Shown here in pieces: positions 1 to 8,125 of a DNA stretch of 64,000 nt. Every line of letters begins with the position of its first letter. Position 1 is the stretch's first letter. The notes beneath the pieces are model-generated. The model did not search any database, was not told where the DNA came from, and was given only the letters and a program-made list of their open reading frames with translations. This stretch comes from Pseudomonas chlororaphis subsp. aurantiaca (lineage in GTDB: Bacteria; Pseudomonadota; Gammaproteobacteria; Pseudomonadales; Pseudomonadaceae), in NCBI RefSeq assembly GCF_013466605.1, contig NZ_CP059162.1, positions 4,960,001 to 5,024,000 of the forward strand, in the 5' to 3' direction. The position numbers and the translations under genes were made by a program.

Positions 1-2
1 TG

Positions 3-713
3 CCGGCGCAACAACTCGCAGGCAACGCCGACGACAACCTGGCGTTTCTCGACGAGCATGAACGGGTGGTGGTCAAGCCACTCGACGGGGAACAAGGCCA
101 AGGGGTGGCCGTGGATCTGCGCACCATCGAAGAAGTGCAACAGGCGATCGACAACGCCCGGCGGTTCGACAGCCGGGTGTTGCTCGAGAGCTTCCACGAG
201 GGCCTGGACCTGCGCATCCTGGTGATCGGCTTCGAGGTGGTCGCCGCCGCCATTCGCCGGCCGGCCGAGGTGATCGGCGACGGTCAGCATTCCATCAGGC
301 AACTGATCGAAGCCCAAAGCCGGCGTCGCCAGGCCGCCACCGGGGGCGAAAGCAAGATCCCCCTGGACCACGAAACCCAGCGCACCCTGCAGGCCGCCGG
401 GCATGGTTACGACAGCATCCTGGCGGCCGGCGCACGGCTGTTCGTGCGGCGCACCGCCAACCTGCATACCGGTGGCACCCTGGAGGATGTCACCGCGATT
501 CTCCATCCGGAACTGGTGGACGCCACGATCCGCGCGGCGCGGGCGCTGGATATCCCGATGGTCGGCCTCGACCTGATGGTGCCGGCGGCCGACCAGCCGC
601 GGTACGTGTTCATCGAAGCCAACGAGCGAGCGGGCCTGGCCAACCATGAACCGCAGCCGACGGCGGAGCGGTTCGTCGACCTGCTGTTTCCCCACAGTCA
701 GCCGGCGATCTGA
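3..713 (+). CDS. ngg: N-acetylglutaminylglutamine synthetase, C-terminal part (partial at left edge)
   Basis: The reading frame is open through the left edge, so only the last 236 residues are present. They form the C-terminal part of an ATP-grasp ligase: VVVKPLDGEQGQGV is the ATP-grasp nucleotide-binding lysine/glycine segment and FIEANERAGLANHEPQP is the metal-binding EAN end. In pseudomonads this protein (an N-terminal GNAT domain fused to ATP-grasp) makes the dipeptide precursor of the osmoprotectant N-acetylglutaminylglutamine amide. The assignment rests on the ATP-grasp motifs and on the M42 peptidase next door, which is the usual third gene of that locus. The amidotransferase gene would lie to the left, outside the window. 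Confidence 0.8.
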   Translation, partial: PAQQLAGNADDNLAFLDEHERVVVKPLDGEQGQGVAVDLRTIEEVQQAIDNARRFDSRVLLESFHEGLDLRILVIGFEVVAAAIRRPAEVIGDGQHSIRQLIEAQSRRRQAATGGESKIPLDHETQRTLQAAGHGYDSILAAGARLFVRRTANLHTGGTLEDVTAILHPELVDATIRAARALDIPMVGLDLMVPAADQPRYVFIEANERAGLANHEPQPTAERFVDLLFPHSQPAI

Positions 714-739
714 CCGTCATGGACCGACAGTAACGGCCT

Positions 740-793
740 TATCGCGGGCAAGCCTCGCTCCTACAGAAACACATTGTGGGAGCGAGCGCCCGA
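740..793. repeat. REP-like element, family A (one good arm)
   Basis: The left arm at 741-765 (atcgcgggcaagcctcgctc followed by ctaca) matches the arms seen at about 25861, 31331 and 49751. The right arm (gtgggagcgagcgcccg) is degenerate. It lies between the synthetase and the M42 peptidase. Confidence 0.7.
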
Positions 794-843
794 CGCCTTG
801 TTCATCGAAACCATCGATGGCCTTTTCATCATCAGGAGTTTCC

Positions 844-2028
844 ATGACCCGATCGATTCCCGAACCGGACCTCAACTACCTGCAGAAAGTCCTCCTGGAA
901 ATGCTCGCCATTCCCAGCCCCACCGGCTTCACCGACACCATCGTGCGTTATGTGGCCGAGCGCCTGGAAGAACTGGGCATTCCCTTCGAGCTGACTCGCC
1001 GTGGGACCATTCGCGCCACCCTCAAGGGTCAGAAGAACAGCCCGGACCGCGCCGTCTCGGCGCACCTGGACACCATCGGCGCCAGCGTGCGCGCGGTGAA
1101 AGACAACGGCCGCCTGACCCTGGCCCCGGTGGGCTGCTGGTCCAGCCGTTTCGCCGAGGGCAGCCGGGTCAGCCTGTTCACCGACAACGGTGTATTGCGC
1201 GGCAGTGTGCTGCCGCTGATGGCCTCCGGGCACGCCTTCAACACCGCGGTGGACGAGATGCCCATCAGCTGGGACCACATCGAATTGCGCCTGGACGCCT
1301 ACTGCACCACCCGCGCCGACTGCGAGTCGCTGGGTATCGGTGTCGGCGATTTCGTCGCGTTCGACCCCTTGCCGGAATTCACCGAAAGCGGCCATATCAG
1401 CGCCCGCCACCTCGACGACAAGGCCGGTGTCGCCGCGTTGCTGGCCGCGCTCAAAGCCATAGTCGACAGCGGTGAGCCGCTGATGATCGACTGCCATCCG
1501 CTGTTCACCATCACCGAAGAAACCGGCAGCGGCGCGGCGGCGGCCCTGCCCTGGGACGTCAGCGAATTCGTCGGCATCGACATCGCCCCGGTCGCCCCCG
1601 GCCAGCATTCCAGCGAGCACGCGGTAAGCGTGGCCATGCAGGACTCCGGCGGGCCTTACGACTATCACTTGTCGCGGCACCTGCTGCGCCTGGCCACGGA
1701 GCACGAACTGCCGGTGCGCCGCGACCTGTTCCGCTACTACTTCAGCGATGCCCATTCGGCGGTCACCGCCGGCCATGACATCCGCACCGCCCTGCTGGCC
1801 TTCGGTTGCGACGCTACCCACGGCTATGAACGCACCCATATCGACAGCCTGGCGGCCCTCAGTCGCCTGTTGGGCGCCTACATCCTCAGCCCGCCGGTGT
1901 TCGCCAGCGACGCGCAGCCGGCCCAGGGTTCCCTGGACCGCTTCAGCCATCAGCTGGAGCACGACACACAAATGGAAAGCGACACCCGGGTGCCGTCGGT
2001 GGACAGCCTGGTGGGGCAAAAGTCCTGA
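844..2028 (+). CDS. M42 family peptidase of the NAGGN osmoprotectant system
   Basis: A 394-residue cytoplasmic metallopeptidase of the M42 (aminopeptidase/endoglucanase-like) family. Metal and catalytic signatures are visible in order: VSAHLDTIG (His-x-Asp), ARHLDDKAG (bridging Asp), TITEETGSG (Glu-Glu), GIDIAPV and YYFSDAHSAVTAG near the C-terminus. The ATG at 844 is preceded by AGGAG at 834-838; a longer open frame upstream has no support. It is the gene that follows the ATP-grasp synthetase in NAGGN loci and probably turns over the dipeptide osmolyte or a precursor; that role is inferred from the conserved neighbourhood. Confidence 0.88.
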   Translation: MTRSIPEPDLNYLQKVLLEMLAIPSPTGFTDTIVRYVAERLEELGIPFELTRRGTIRATLKGQKNSPDRAVSAHLDTIGASVRAVKDNGRLTLAPVGCWSSRFAEGSRVSLFTDNGVLRGSVLPLMASGHAFNTAVDEMPISWDHIELRLDAYCTTRADCESLGIGVGDFVAFDPLPEFTESGHISARHLDDKAGVAALLAALKAIVDSGEPLMIDCHPLFTITEETGSGAAAALPWDVSEFVGIDIAPVAPGQHSSEHAVSVAMQDSGGPYDYHLSRHLLRLATEHELPVRRDLFRYYFSDAHSAVTAGHDIRTALLAFGCDATHGYERTHIDSLAALSRLLGAYILSPPVFASDAQPAQGSLDRFSHQLEHDTQMESDTRVPSVDSLVGQKS

Positions 2029-2129
2029 GGTGATAAGCCCTGAAGTGAAAAGCCGGGCCCCGCGCGAGGTTTGCCTAGCCGCGCGGGGCTCGGCGCAGTA
2101 GGATCCGGGATTGTTTGCCGGAGGCCCCT

Positions 2130-2357
2130 ATGCTGATTCCCCATGACCAACTGGAAGTCGACACCCTGACCCGCCTGATCGAAGACTTCGTCACCCGCGA
2201 CGGCACCGACAATGGCGACGACACCCCGCTGGAAACCCGCGTCCTGCGCGTGCGCCAGGCGCTGACCAAGGGCCAGGCAGTGATCGTGTTCGATCCGGAC
2301 AGCGAGCAATGCCAGTTGATGCTCAAGCACGATGTGCCCAAGGAATTGTTCGACTGA
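2130..2357 (+). CDS. YheU family (UPF0270) small protein
   Basis: A 75-residue acidic protein beginning MLIPHDQLEVDTLTRLIEDF, followed by VTRDGTDNGDD. This is the typical opening of the YheU/UPF0270 family, which is about 70-80 residues long. Molecular function is unknown. The ATG at 2130 has GGAGG at 2120-2124; a TTG fifteen bases upstream is less likely. Confidence 0.85.
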   Translation: MLIPHDQLEVDTLTRLIEDFVTRDGTDNGDDTPLETRVLRVRQALTKGQAVIVFDPDSEQCQLMLKHDVPKELFD

Positions 2358-2408
2358 TCCCTGGCCGGGAGCGGGCGCCATGGCGGCGCCCAAAACCCGG
2401 CTAGCGCC

Positions 2409-2741
2409 TCAACCGTTGGTAAAGCGCGGGCCGAACAGAATGATGCTCGCGCCGATCACGCACAGCGCCACCCCGAGCCAGTCCGAACTCAGCGGCCGCA
2501 CCCGCTCCACCATACCCAGCCAGCCGATCGAGGCGATGATGTAGATCCCGCCGTACGCCGCATAGGCGCGGCCGGCGTAGCTCGCTTCGATCTTGGTCAG
2601 CAACAGGGCGAAGAGCATCAGGCTCGCCAGCGCCGGGACCATCCACCAGGCGCTTTTGCCCTGGCGCAGCCACATCCAGAAGGCGTAGCAGCCGGCGATC
2701 TCGAACAGCGCGGCGAGGAAGAACCACAGGTAATTGAGCAT
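2409..2741 (-). CDS. YnfA family (UPF0060) small membrane protein
   Basis: A 110-residue protein with four hydrophobic helices (about residues 1-20, 32-52, 60-78 and 88-106) and the typical family start [20 protein letters not shown]. YnfA/UPF0060 proteins are inner-membrane proteins related to small multidrug resistance transporters; a transport role is suggested by the family but unproven. It is convergent with the YheU-family gene, with about 50 bp between stops. Confidence 0.87.
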   Translation of the reverse strand: MLNYLWFFLAALFEIAGCYAFWMWLRQGKSAWWMVPALASLMLFALLLTKIEASYAGRAYAAYGGIYIIASIGWLGMVERVRPLSSDWLGVALCVIGASIILFGPRFTNG

Positions 2742-2805
2742 GCAAGGTCTCGTCAGGGATGCCAGATGCTGGCAACCCTAACGACGCACAGGGTCAGCGG
2801 CAAGC

Positions 2806-3621
2806 TCAGCTGGCGTTTTGCTTGGCCTTGGCACGCATCTTGTCGGCCATGAGGGTCATTTCGTCGTACAGCAGCTGCGGGTTCTTCTGCTTCAGGGCCC
2901 AGGCCATGCGCCCCTGCTCGTGGGGCAGGATCATGAATTCGCCGGCGGCGACCTGGGTGTAGATGTAGTCGGCGATGTCCGCCGCGCTGATCGGCGAGCT
3001 TTCCAGCAGTTTGCCGACCTGGGCCTTCATCGCCGGGGTCGGGCCGCGGAACGAATCCAGCAGGTTGGTCTGGAAGAACGACGGGCATACCACGTGCACG
3101 CCGACTTCCTGCTGGGCCAGCTCGATCAACAGGCTTTCGGAGAGGGCCACCACGCCCGCCTTGGCCACGTTGTAGTTGCTCATGGCCGGGCCCTGCATCA
3201 AGGCCGCCATCGAGGCGATGTTGATGATCCGGCCTTTGCTCTTTTCCAGCAGCGGCAGGAACGCCTTGCAACCCTTGACCACGCCCATCAGGTTGATCGC
3301 GATCTGCCAGTCCCAGTCTTCCAGGGACAACTCGCTGAAGAAGCCGCCAGAGGCCACGCCAGCGTTATTGACGATCACATCGATGCCGCCGAGCTTGACC
3401 TCGCAGGCCTGGGCGAAGGCCGTCAACTGGCTGTAGTCACGCACGTCGCAACGTTGCACGAAGCCGTCGCCGCCGGCTTCGCGCACCAGCCTGAGGGTTT
3501 CCTGCAGGCCGGGTTCGCTGACATCCGACAACGCCAACTGCCAGCCTTCGCGCGCCCAGCGCAGAGCGATTTCGCGACCCAGGCCGGATCCGGCGCCAGT
3601 GATCATCATGCGATTTTGCAT
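2806..3621 (-). CDS. SDR family oxidoreductase
   Basis: A 271-residue short-chain dehydrogenase/reductase. The Rossmann motif TGAGSGLG is at about residues 8-15, NNAG is in the central strand, and the catalytic Ser (NIASMAAL) and YNVAK (Tyr-x-x-x-Lys) are intact. The substrate cannot be read from the sequence. The start ATG at 3621 (MQNRMMITGAG) gives the family length. The open frame continues upstream to 3807 but that part has no SDR homology and crosses a low-coding region, so I did not use it. Confidence 0.88.
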   Translation of the reverse strand: MQNRMMITGAGSGLGREIALRWAREGWQLALSDVSEPGLQETLRLVREAGGDGFVQRCDVRDYSQLTAFAQACEVKLGGIDVIVNNAGVASGGFFSELSLEDWDWQIAINLMGVVKGCKAFLPLLEKSKGRIINIASMAALMQGPAMSNYNVAKAGVVALSESLLIELAQQEVGVHVVCPSFFQTNLLDSFRGPTPAMKAQVGKLLESSPISAADIADYIYTQVAAGEFMILPHEQGRMAWALKQKNPQLLYDEMTLMADKMRAKAKQNAS

Positions 3622-3924
3622 AGGAGTTGCCTTGTTGTTCCGGGAAAGATGAGGCGAGTGTAGCGAAGGATTTTGTACCACCCACGCACCATCAGAATGC
3701 TGAATGCCCCAGGCAAACCGGGGCCTCGGTGCGATTTCCCGCGGTGTTGCAAGTTCCACTCGATGGCCAGCGGCAGCAGGTACGAAAGGAAATAGTCCTG
3801 CGTGCAAAAAACATTAAAAAAACTTGGAATCATCCTTGAAGGCCCAGAGTCGGAATGATTAAGCGGTGTGGATTAATTGCTTTGAATCCAGCCGCGCCTT
3901 CGATCATCCAATAAGGACAACGAC
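3622..3924. other. Intergenic region between divergent genes
   Basis: About 300 bases between the SDR gene and the small DUF3309 gene. It is more AT-rich than its surroundings around 3790-3840 and should hold both promoters. I see no convincing extra gene, repeat or RNA. Confidence 0.5.
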
Positions 3925-4077
3925 ATGGGCACAATCCTGATCATTATTCTGATTCTTCTGCTGATCGGTGGTCTTCCAGTGTTCCCGCACTCCAGAAGCT
4001 GGGGTTATGGCCCATCCGGCATCATCGGTGTGGTCCTGGTGGTGTTGCTGATTCTCGTGTTACTGGGCCGGATATAG
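3925..4077 (+). CDS. DUF3309 family small membrane protein
   Basis: A 50-residue protein with two hydrophobic stretches flanking a short polar segment (VFPHSRSWGYGPSG). This layout, with HSRxWGYxPSG in the middle, is characteristic of DUF3309. AAGGA at 3913-3917 supports the ATG at 3925. Function is unknown. A strong terminator follows within 40 bp. Confidence 0.85.
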   Translation: MGTILIIILILLLIGGLPVFPHSRSWGYGPSGIIGVVLVVLLILVLLGRI

Positions 4078-4112
4078 GCATCGCTCATTCAAGCTCGGTA
4101 CTGTTCAAGCGT

Positions 4113-4145
4113 CGAAAAAAAAGAGGCCCGAGGGCCTCTTTTTCA
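4113..4145. terminator. Bidirectional rho-independent terminator
   Basis: An A-run, then gaggcccgagggcctc, then a T-run. It serves both the DUF3309 gene (+) and the LTA-synthase-like gene (-), which converge here. Confidence 0.88.
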
Positions 4146-4158
4146 TTCGCGCGATGAA

Positions 4159-6252
4159 TCAGTCCGGCGTGCCGTGCACCACGCCTGCGGTGTTATCCAG
4201 CAGGCTCTTGGTAGCGGTTTGCAGGAAGGCTTCGAGCTTGTGCTTCAACTCGGCGGTACGCGGAGCGTCCGGTACGACTTCGGCATGGGGATTGGCGCCC
4301 AGTTCGTACTGGTAGATCTTCGGCGCCATTTCCTTCTCGCGCGGCAGTACCAGGATCTGGTCGGCGGTGACGATGGCGGTGGTCTGCTCGCTGCCCGACG
4401 GCTTGATCACGCCAAACCCGGTATCGCCTTGCGGCAGGTTGAGCAGGTCGCGGCCCCAGCACTGGTGACGCACTTCGCCACCCAGGCGGCCCATGATGGT
4501 CGGCACGATATCGACCTGGGTACCCACGGTGTGGTTGCGCTGGCCGAATTTTTCCTGGATGCCCGGGGCGATCATCAGCATCGGCACGTTGAAGCGGCCC
4601 AGGTCCATTTCGGTGATCTGGCGCTCGTTGCCGAAACCGTGGTCACCCACGATCACGAACAGCGTCTCCTTGAAGTACGGCTCCTTGCGCGCCTTCTCGA
4701 AGAACTGGCCCAGGGCCCAGTCGGAATAACGCATGGCGGTCAGGTGTTCGTTCAGGCTGCCACGGTCGGTCACCTTCTCCACCGGCAACGGCGTCGGCAA
4801 GGCGTACGGGGTGTGGTTGGACAGGGTCTGCAGCAGGGCATAGAACGGCTTGCCGTTTTCCCGCGCCTTCAACTCTTCCAGGCCCCGGTTGAACATGTCC
4901 TGGTCGGACACGCCCCAGGTCGGATCGGAGAACACCGGATCGACGAAGTCGTTGCGACCGACGAAGTTGGTCATGCCCTGGTTGCTGAAGAAGCCCGACT
5001 GGTTGTCCCAGGCGAAATCGCCGTTGTATACGTACACGTCGTCATACTTGCGGGCGCTCAGCACCTGCGGCAGGCCGGACAGCTTGTGGCTGCCTTCCGG
5101 GGTCTGCATCAGGTATTCGAAACCCGGCAGGTTGGGGAAGCAGGCCATGGTGGCGAACATGCCCTGGTGGGTATGGGTGCCGTTGGAGAAGAAGCGGTCG
5201 AACAGCAGGCCTTCCTTGGACAGTTGATCCAGGTACGGGGTGATGTTACCCGGAGCGCCCAGGGCCCCCACCGAGTGACCGGCCATGCTTTCCATCAGGA
5301 TCACGACCACGTTCTTGATCGGCAGGGTCTTGTCGGCCGGTGGCGTGTAGTCGCGGCGCACGGCGGCGATATCGGCGTCCACCAGCTTGTCGTCCGGCAT
5401 CACCAGCAGGTCGCGCACCACTTGCTGCGCCTCGGGCTGCGGCAGGGTGGCTTTCCAGATATTGCTGCGGTCTTCGCCCATCCGGCTCTTGGCCGCTTCG
5501 ACCAGCGACAGCGTGCCGTTGAGGCCCAGTTGGTTGGCGAAGTTCGATTCGGTGGTGTAGACGTCACCCCAGCGCAGTGGCGGGCCCTGGCGCAGGGTGC
5601 CGCGGGCGGCGACCACGCAGACCAGCAGGCAGACCACGAATACGCCGATACGGGCGTACCACGGGGCGACCTGCCGGGTGCCGATGCTGCCGCCGCTGAA
5701 CGGGCCGCGTGGCCGGGTCGCGCGGTCGGCGCCCTTGAACGCCAGGCTCAGCAGCCAGGTGCCGAGCGCCCAGGCCAGCAGGTAGCGCACCACCGGGAAG
5801 CCGTACCAAAGCATGCTCATCACGGTTTTCGGGTCTTCCTTCACATACTGGAAGACCAGGCCGTTGAGGCGCTGGTGGAACTCGCGGTAGAAGTCCATCT
5901 CCATCAGGCCGAGGAACAGCGCGATGCTCGAAACGATGGTCAGCCAGAAGCGGAAGAAACCGCGGGCCGCCATGGCCCGGGCACTGAACAGGGCCAGCAG
6001 CAGCGGGATGCTGAGGTAGACCACCAGGCGCACGTCGAAGCGCAGGCCGTTGGCGAAGGCTTCAAGGAAGGTCGAGGCCGGTGTGTCGAGGATCATCTCG
6101 CGGTTGTAGACCAGCAGCGCCACGCGCAGCAAGGACAGCATGACCATCATGGCCAGCGCGCAGAGCAGCGTATAAGCCAGATGCGATTTGACGGTCGGTT
6201 GCAGCAGGCGACTCGAGGCTCGCTGCTGACTCAGGGCGTCCGGGTTTGCCAT
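4159..6252 (-). CDS. LTA synthase family protein (membrane sulfatase-fold phosphoglycerol transferase)
   Basis: A 697-residue protein. The N-terminal ~215 residues hold about five transmembrane helices; the rest is a periplasmic alkaline-phosphatase/sulfatase-fold domain. Visible motifs are VVVILMESMAGHSVG (metal-binding Glu), SNGTHTHQG with the presumed nucleophilic Thr near residues 359-361, and VGDHGFG (metal-binding Asp-His). The family includes LtaS and MdoB/OpgB; in Gram-negatives the acceptor is usually a glucan or unknown, so a phosphoglycerol or phosphoethanolamine transfer role is inferred. Monocistronic, with a terminator just downstream. Confidence 0.88.
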   Translation of the reverse strand: MANPDALSQQRASSRLLQPTVKSHLAYTLLCALAMMVMLSLLRVALLVYNREMILDTPASTFLEAFANGLRFDVRLVVYLSIPLLLALFSARAMAARGFFRFWLTIVSSIALFLGLMEMDFYREFHQRLNGLVFQYVKEDPKTVMSMLWYGFPVVRYLLAWALGTWLLSLAFKGADRATRPRGPFSGGSIGTRQVAPWYARIGVFVVCLLVCVVAARGTLRQGPPLRWGDVYTTESNFANQLGLNGTLSLVEAAKSRMGEDRSNIWKATLPQPEAQQVVRDLLVMPDDKLVDADIAAVRRDYTPPADKTLPIKNVVVILMESMAGHSVGALGAPGNITPYLDQLSKEGLLFDRFFSNGTHTHQGMFATMACFPNLPGFEYLMQTPEGSHKLSGLPQVLSARKYDDVYVYNGDFAWDNQSGFFSNQGMTNFVGRNDFVDPVFSDPTWGVSDQDMFNRGLEELKARENGKPFYALLQTLSNHTPYALPTPLPVEKVTDRGSLNEHLTAMRYSDWALGQFFEKARKEPYFKETLFVIVGDHGFGNERQITEMDLGRFNVPMLMIAPGIQEKFGQRNHTVGTQVDIVPTIMGRLGGEVRHQCWGRDLLNLPQGDTGFGVIKPSGSEQTTAIVTADQILVLPREKEMAPKIYQYELGANPHAEVVPDAPRTAELKHKLEAFLQTATKSLLDNTAGVVHGTPD

Positions 6253-6574
6253 ATCGTTTTAGGACCCAATGGAAGTTGAAGTTGCGAAAAAAATGCAGCT
6301 GCGCTTTGCCCTCTTGTAGCCATTCAGGGCTGGGGGGATGGCGCGGTGCGCAAATGTTGCACGATCAGCAGCGGCATTGCCATTGATTACTGGCAGGCGC
6401 CCTCACCCGGCCGGCAATGGCCAGAGTCAGGGATCGCAACCGGAGATCGCACGGGGTGCAGCGGAAAAACAGCGCTGGCGAATTGTCATGGAGACTTTGT
6501 GAAAATTTCGTGCAGCGCATATTTGGTCACATAAAAAAGGGCCTGGCGGCCCTTTTTCGAACCCGCGCCAGCCT
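6253..6574. other. Gene-free interval upstream of the LTA-synthase-like gene
   Basis: About 320 bases. It contains the terminator of the next gene and, presumably, the promoter of the LTA-synthase-like gene. No supported coding sequence is seen. Confidence 0.5.
6532..6559 (-). terminator. Rho-independent terminator after the PLDc_N gene
   Basis: aaaaaagggcctggcggccc followed by ttttt: a GGGCC/GGCCC stem with A and T runs on either side, immediately downstream of the minus-strand gene ending at 6575. Confidence 0.85.
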
Positions 6575-6766
6575 TCAGAGCCGTACGTTGCCGCGCGGCC
6601 CGGCAATCGCCCAGATGATCAGGCCCAGAACCGGCAACAGGATGATCAGCAGCACCCAGAGGATTTTCATCCCGGTTTCGGCACTGCTTTTAAGCACATT
6701 GATGATCGCCCAGATGTCCAGCGCGAGGATGATCAGGCCGACCAGCGTATTGAAGGTGGAACCCAT
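6575..6766 (-). CDS. PLDc_N domain small membrane protein
   Basis: A 63-residue protein with two transmembrane helices (about residues 4-24 and 32-55) and ending AGPRGNVRL. This matches stand-alone PLDc_N proteins, named for the N-terminal region of cardiolipin synthases, which have no catalytic HKD motif. Function is unknown. AGGAG seven bases before the ATG at 6766 fixes the start. Confidence 0.83.
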   Translation of the reverse strand: MGSTFNTLVGLIILALDIWAIINVLKSSAETGMKILWVLLIILLPVLGLIIWAIAGPRGNVRL

Positions 6767-6864
6767 GGTGTCGCTCCTAAGTGAGGGCTTGCCCACTTAG
6801 GATAGCCGGCCAGCGCCGGGGTTCCTTTTTATTGCCCGTACGGTCAGGTCTGTGGCTCGGCAGC

Positions 6865-7395
6865 TCAGACGTGAACCGCGACCTTGAGCGCTTCCAGGGA
6901 CGGTGCGGCGGCGATGCCGGCTTCGGCGCACAACTCCAGCACGCGCGGCACGTCGTTGCCGTAGACCAGCACCACTTGCAGCTCGTCGTCCAGCAGCTGG
7001 CTGAAGTTCATCAGCACGTAGCCGCCGTTTTCCGGGTTCATGCTGCCCATCTGGATCTGGATGCGGTTGAGCGCGGTCAGGGCCTCGGTCTTGGCCAGTT
7101 GCTTGGGCTTGATGTTGAACGCCACGCCCGGGCCGAAAGACGCGACAATCTGCGCGAACAGGTCCATGTAGGTGTCGGCCTGGAACAGCACGGTGTCCGG
7201 CAGGCTGCCGACCACCACCCATTCGCCCAGCGGGATCGGGAAGCTGTCGTCGTAGTTGATGTCCGGATTGGCGGCCAGGAAGGCCTGGGGATCGGCGTAG
7301 GCTTGGGCGGCCTCGTCGGCGATCCGCAGGATTTCTTCTTCGCCCATACAGCCGGAGCTGATTTTGGTGATGAGTTCGGCGAGGACGGTTTTCAT
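6865..7395 (-). CDS. Hypothetical protein, 176 residues
   Basis: I do not recognise a domain. The protein is soluble-looking and acidic, starts MKTVLAELITKISSGCMGEEEI, has no signal peptide, and shows GC-biased third positions as expected of a real gene. AGGA lies nine bases before the ATG. The adjacent ankyrin gene has the same strand and is about 115 bp upstream, so co-transcription is possible. Confidence 0.75.
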   Translation of the reverse strand: MKTVLAELITKISSGCMGEEEILRIADEAAQAYADPQAFLAANPDINYDDSFPIPLGEWVVVGSLPDTVLFQADTYMDLFAQIVASFGPGVAFNIKPKQLAKTEALTALNRIQIQMGSMNPENGGYVLMNFSQLLDDELQVVLVYGNDVPRVLELCAEAGIAAAPSLEALKVAVHV

Positions 7396-7509
7396 GGGCG
7401 AATCCTGTTACGGGTCAATGGCGGGCGCGCAGGATAGCCTAAACCCGCCCCGCGAACCTACCGCCGCGACCAAGGCCTGGCCTTGGCCCGGCGGCATGCG
7501 CCGTTCAGC

Positions 7510-8028
7510 TCAGCCCAGCAACTTCTGCAACTGCGCGGTGGTGTCGACGGCGCCCATGGTCTTCGCCGCGTCCAGTGCACTCACGCCGTTAGCGTCGGTG
7601 GCTCGTGGGTTGGCGCCCTGGCTGATCAGGTAGTCGACGATTTCCGTGCGGTTGAACATCGCCGCCATCATCAGCGCGGTACGCCCGTCGAAGGACGAAC
7701 CTTCCACCTCGGCACCGCCTTCCACCAGCGCCTTGACCACCGCCAGGTCGCCCTTGAAGGCCGCGCCGGCGATCGGGCTCTGGCCGTTGTCGTTACGGAT
7801 CTCGGGGTCGGCCTTGTGCTTGAGCAGCACCTGCACCGCATCCACATGCCCGTAGTAGCTGGCCAGCATCAGCAGGGTGTCGCCCTTGTGATTGCGCAGG
7901 TTGACCGGCAGACCGCTGCTCGCCAGCTTGTCGAGCATCTGGGCGTCGCCTTGACGGGCGACGTTGAAGACCTGCTCGGTAAACTCGGCGGCTTCTTCTG
8001 CGGTCATCTGGCGGCTTTTGTCTGACAT
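7510..8028 (-). CDS. Ankyrin repeat protein
   Basis: A 172-residue protein with about four ankyrin repeats: NLRNHKGDTLLMLASYYGH, EIRNDNGQSPIAGAAFKGD, GSSFDGRTALMMAAMFNRT and ATDANGVSALDAAKTMG. No signal peptide, so probably cytoplasmic; such proteins mediate protein-protein contacts. The ATG at 8028 (MSDKSRQ) has GGAG six bases upstream and is preferred over an in-frame GTG at 8040. Confidence 0.87.
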   Translation of the reverse strand: MSDKSRQMTAEEAAEFTEQVFNVARQGDAQMLDKLASSGLPVNLRNHKGDTLLMLASYYGHVDAVQVLLKHKADPEIRNDNGQSPIAGAAFKGDLAVVKALVEGGAEVEGSSFDGRTALMMAAMFNRTEIVDYLISQGANPRATDANGVSALDAAKTMGAVDTTAQLQKLLG

Positions 8029-8125
8029 CGGGAACTCCACTTTCGGCCAATCGGAAAGCCGCTAGTGTCCCCAAGCGGCTCCAACCCTGTCATCCCTTTT
8101 TTCTCAAGAGCGGCCATAGCCAGAA

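Noticed and set aside
4174..6279. 701-codon open frame on the + strand
   Set aside because: It is antisense to the LTA-synthase-like gene, is His/Gln/Arg/Val-rich as GC-rich shadows are, and has no family motif.
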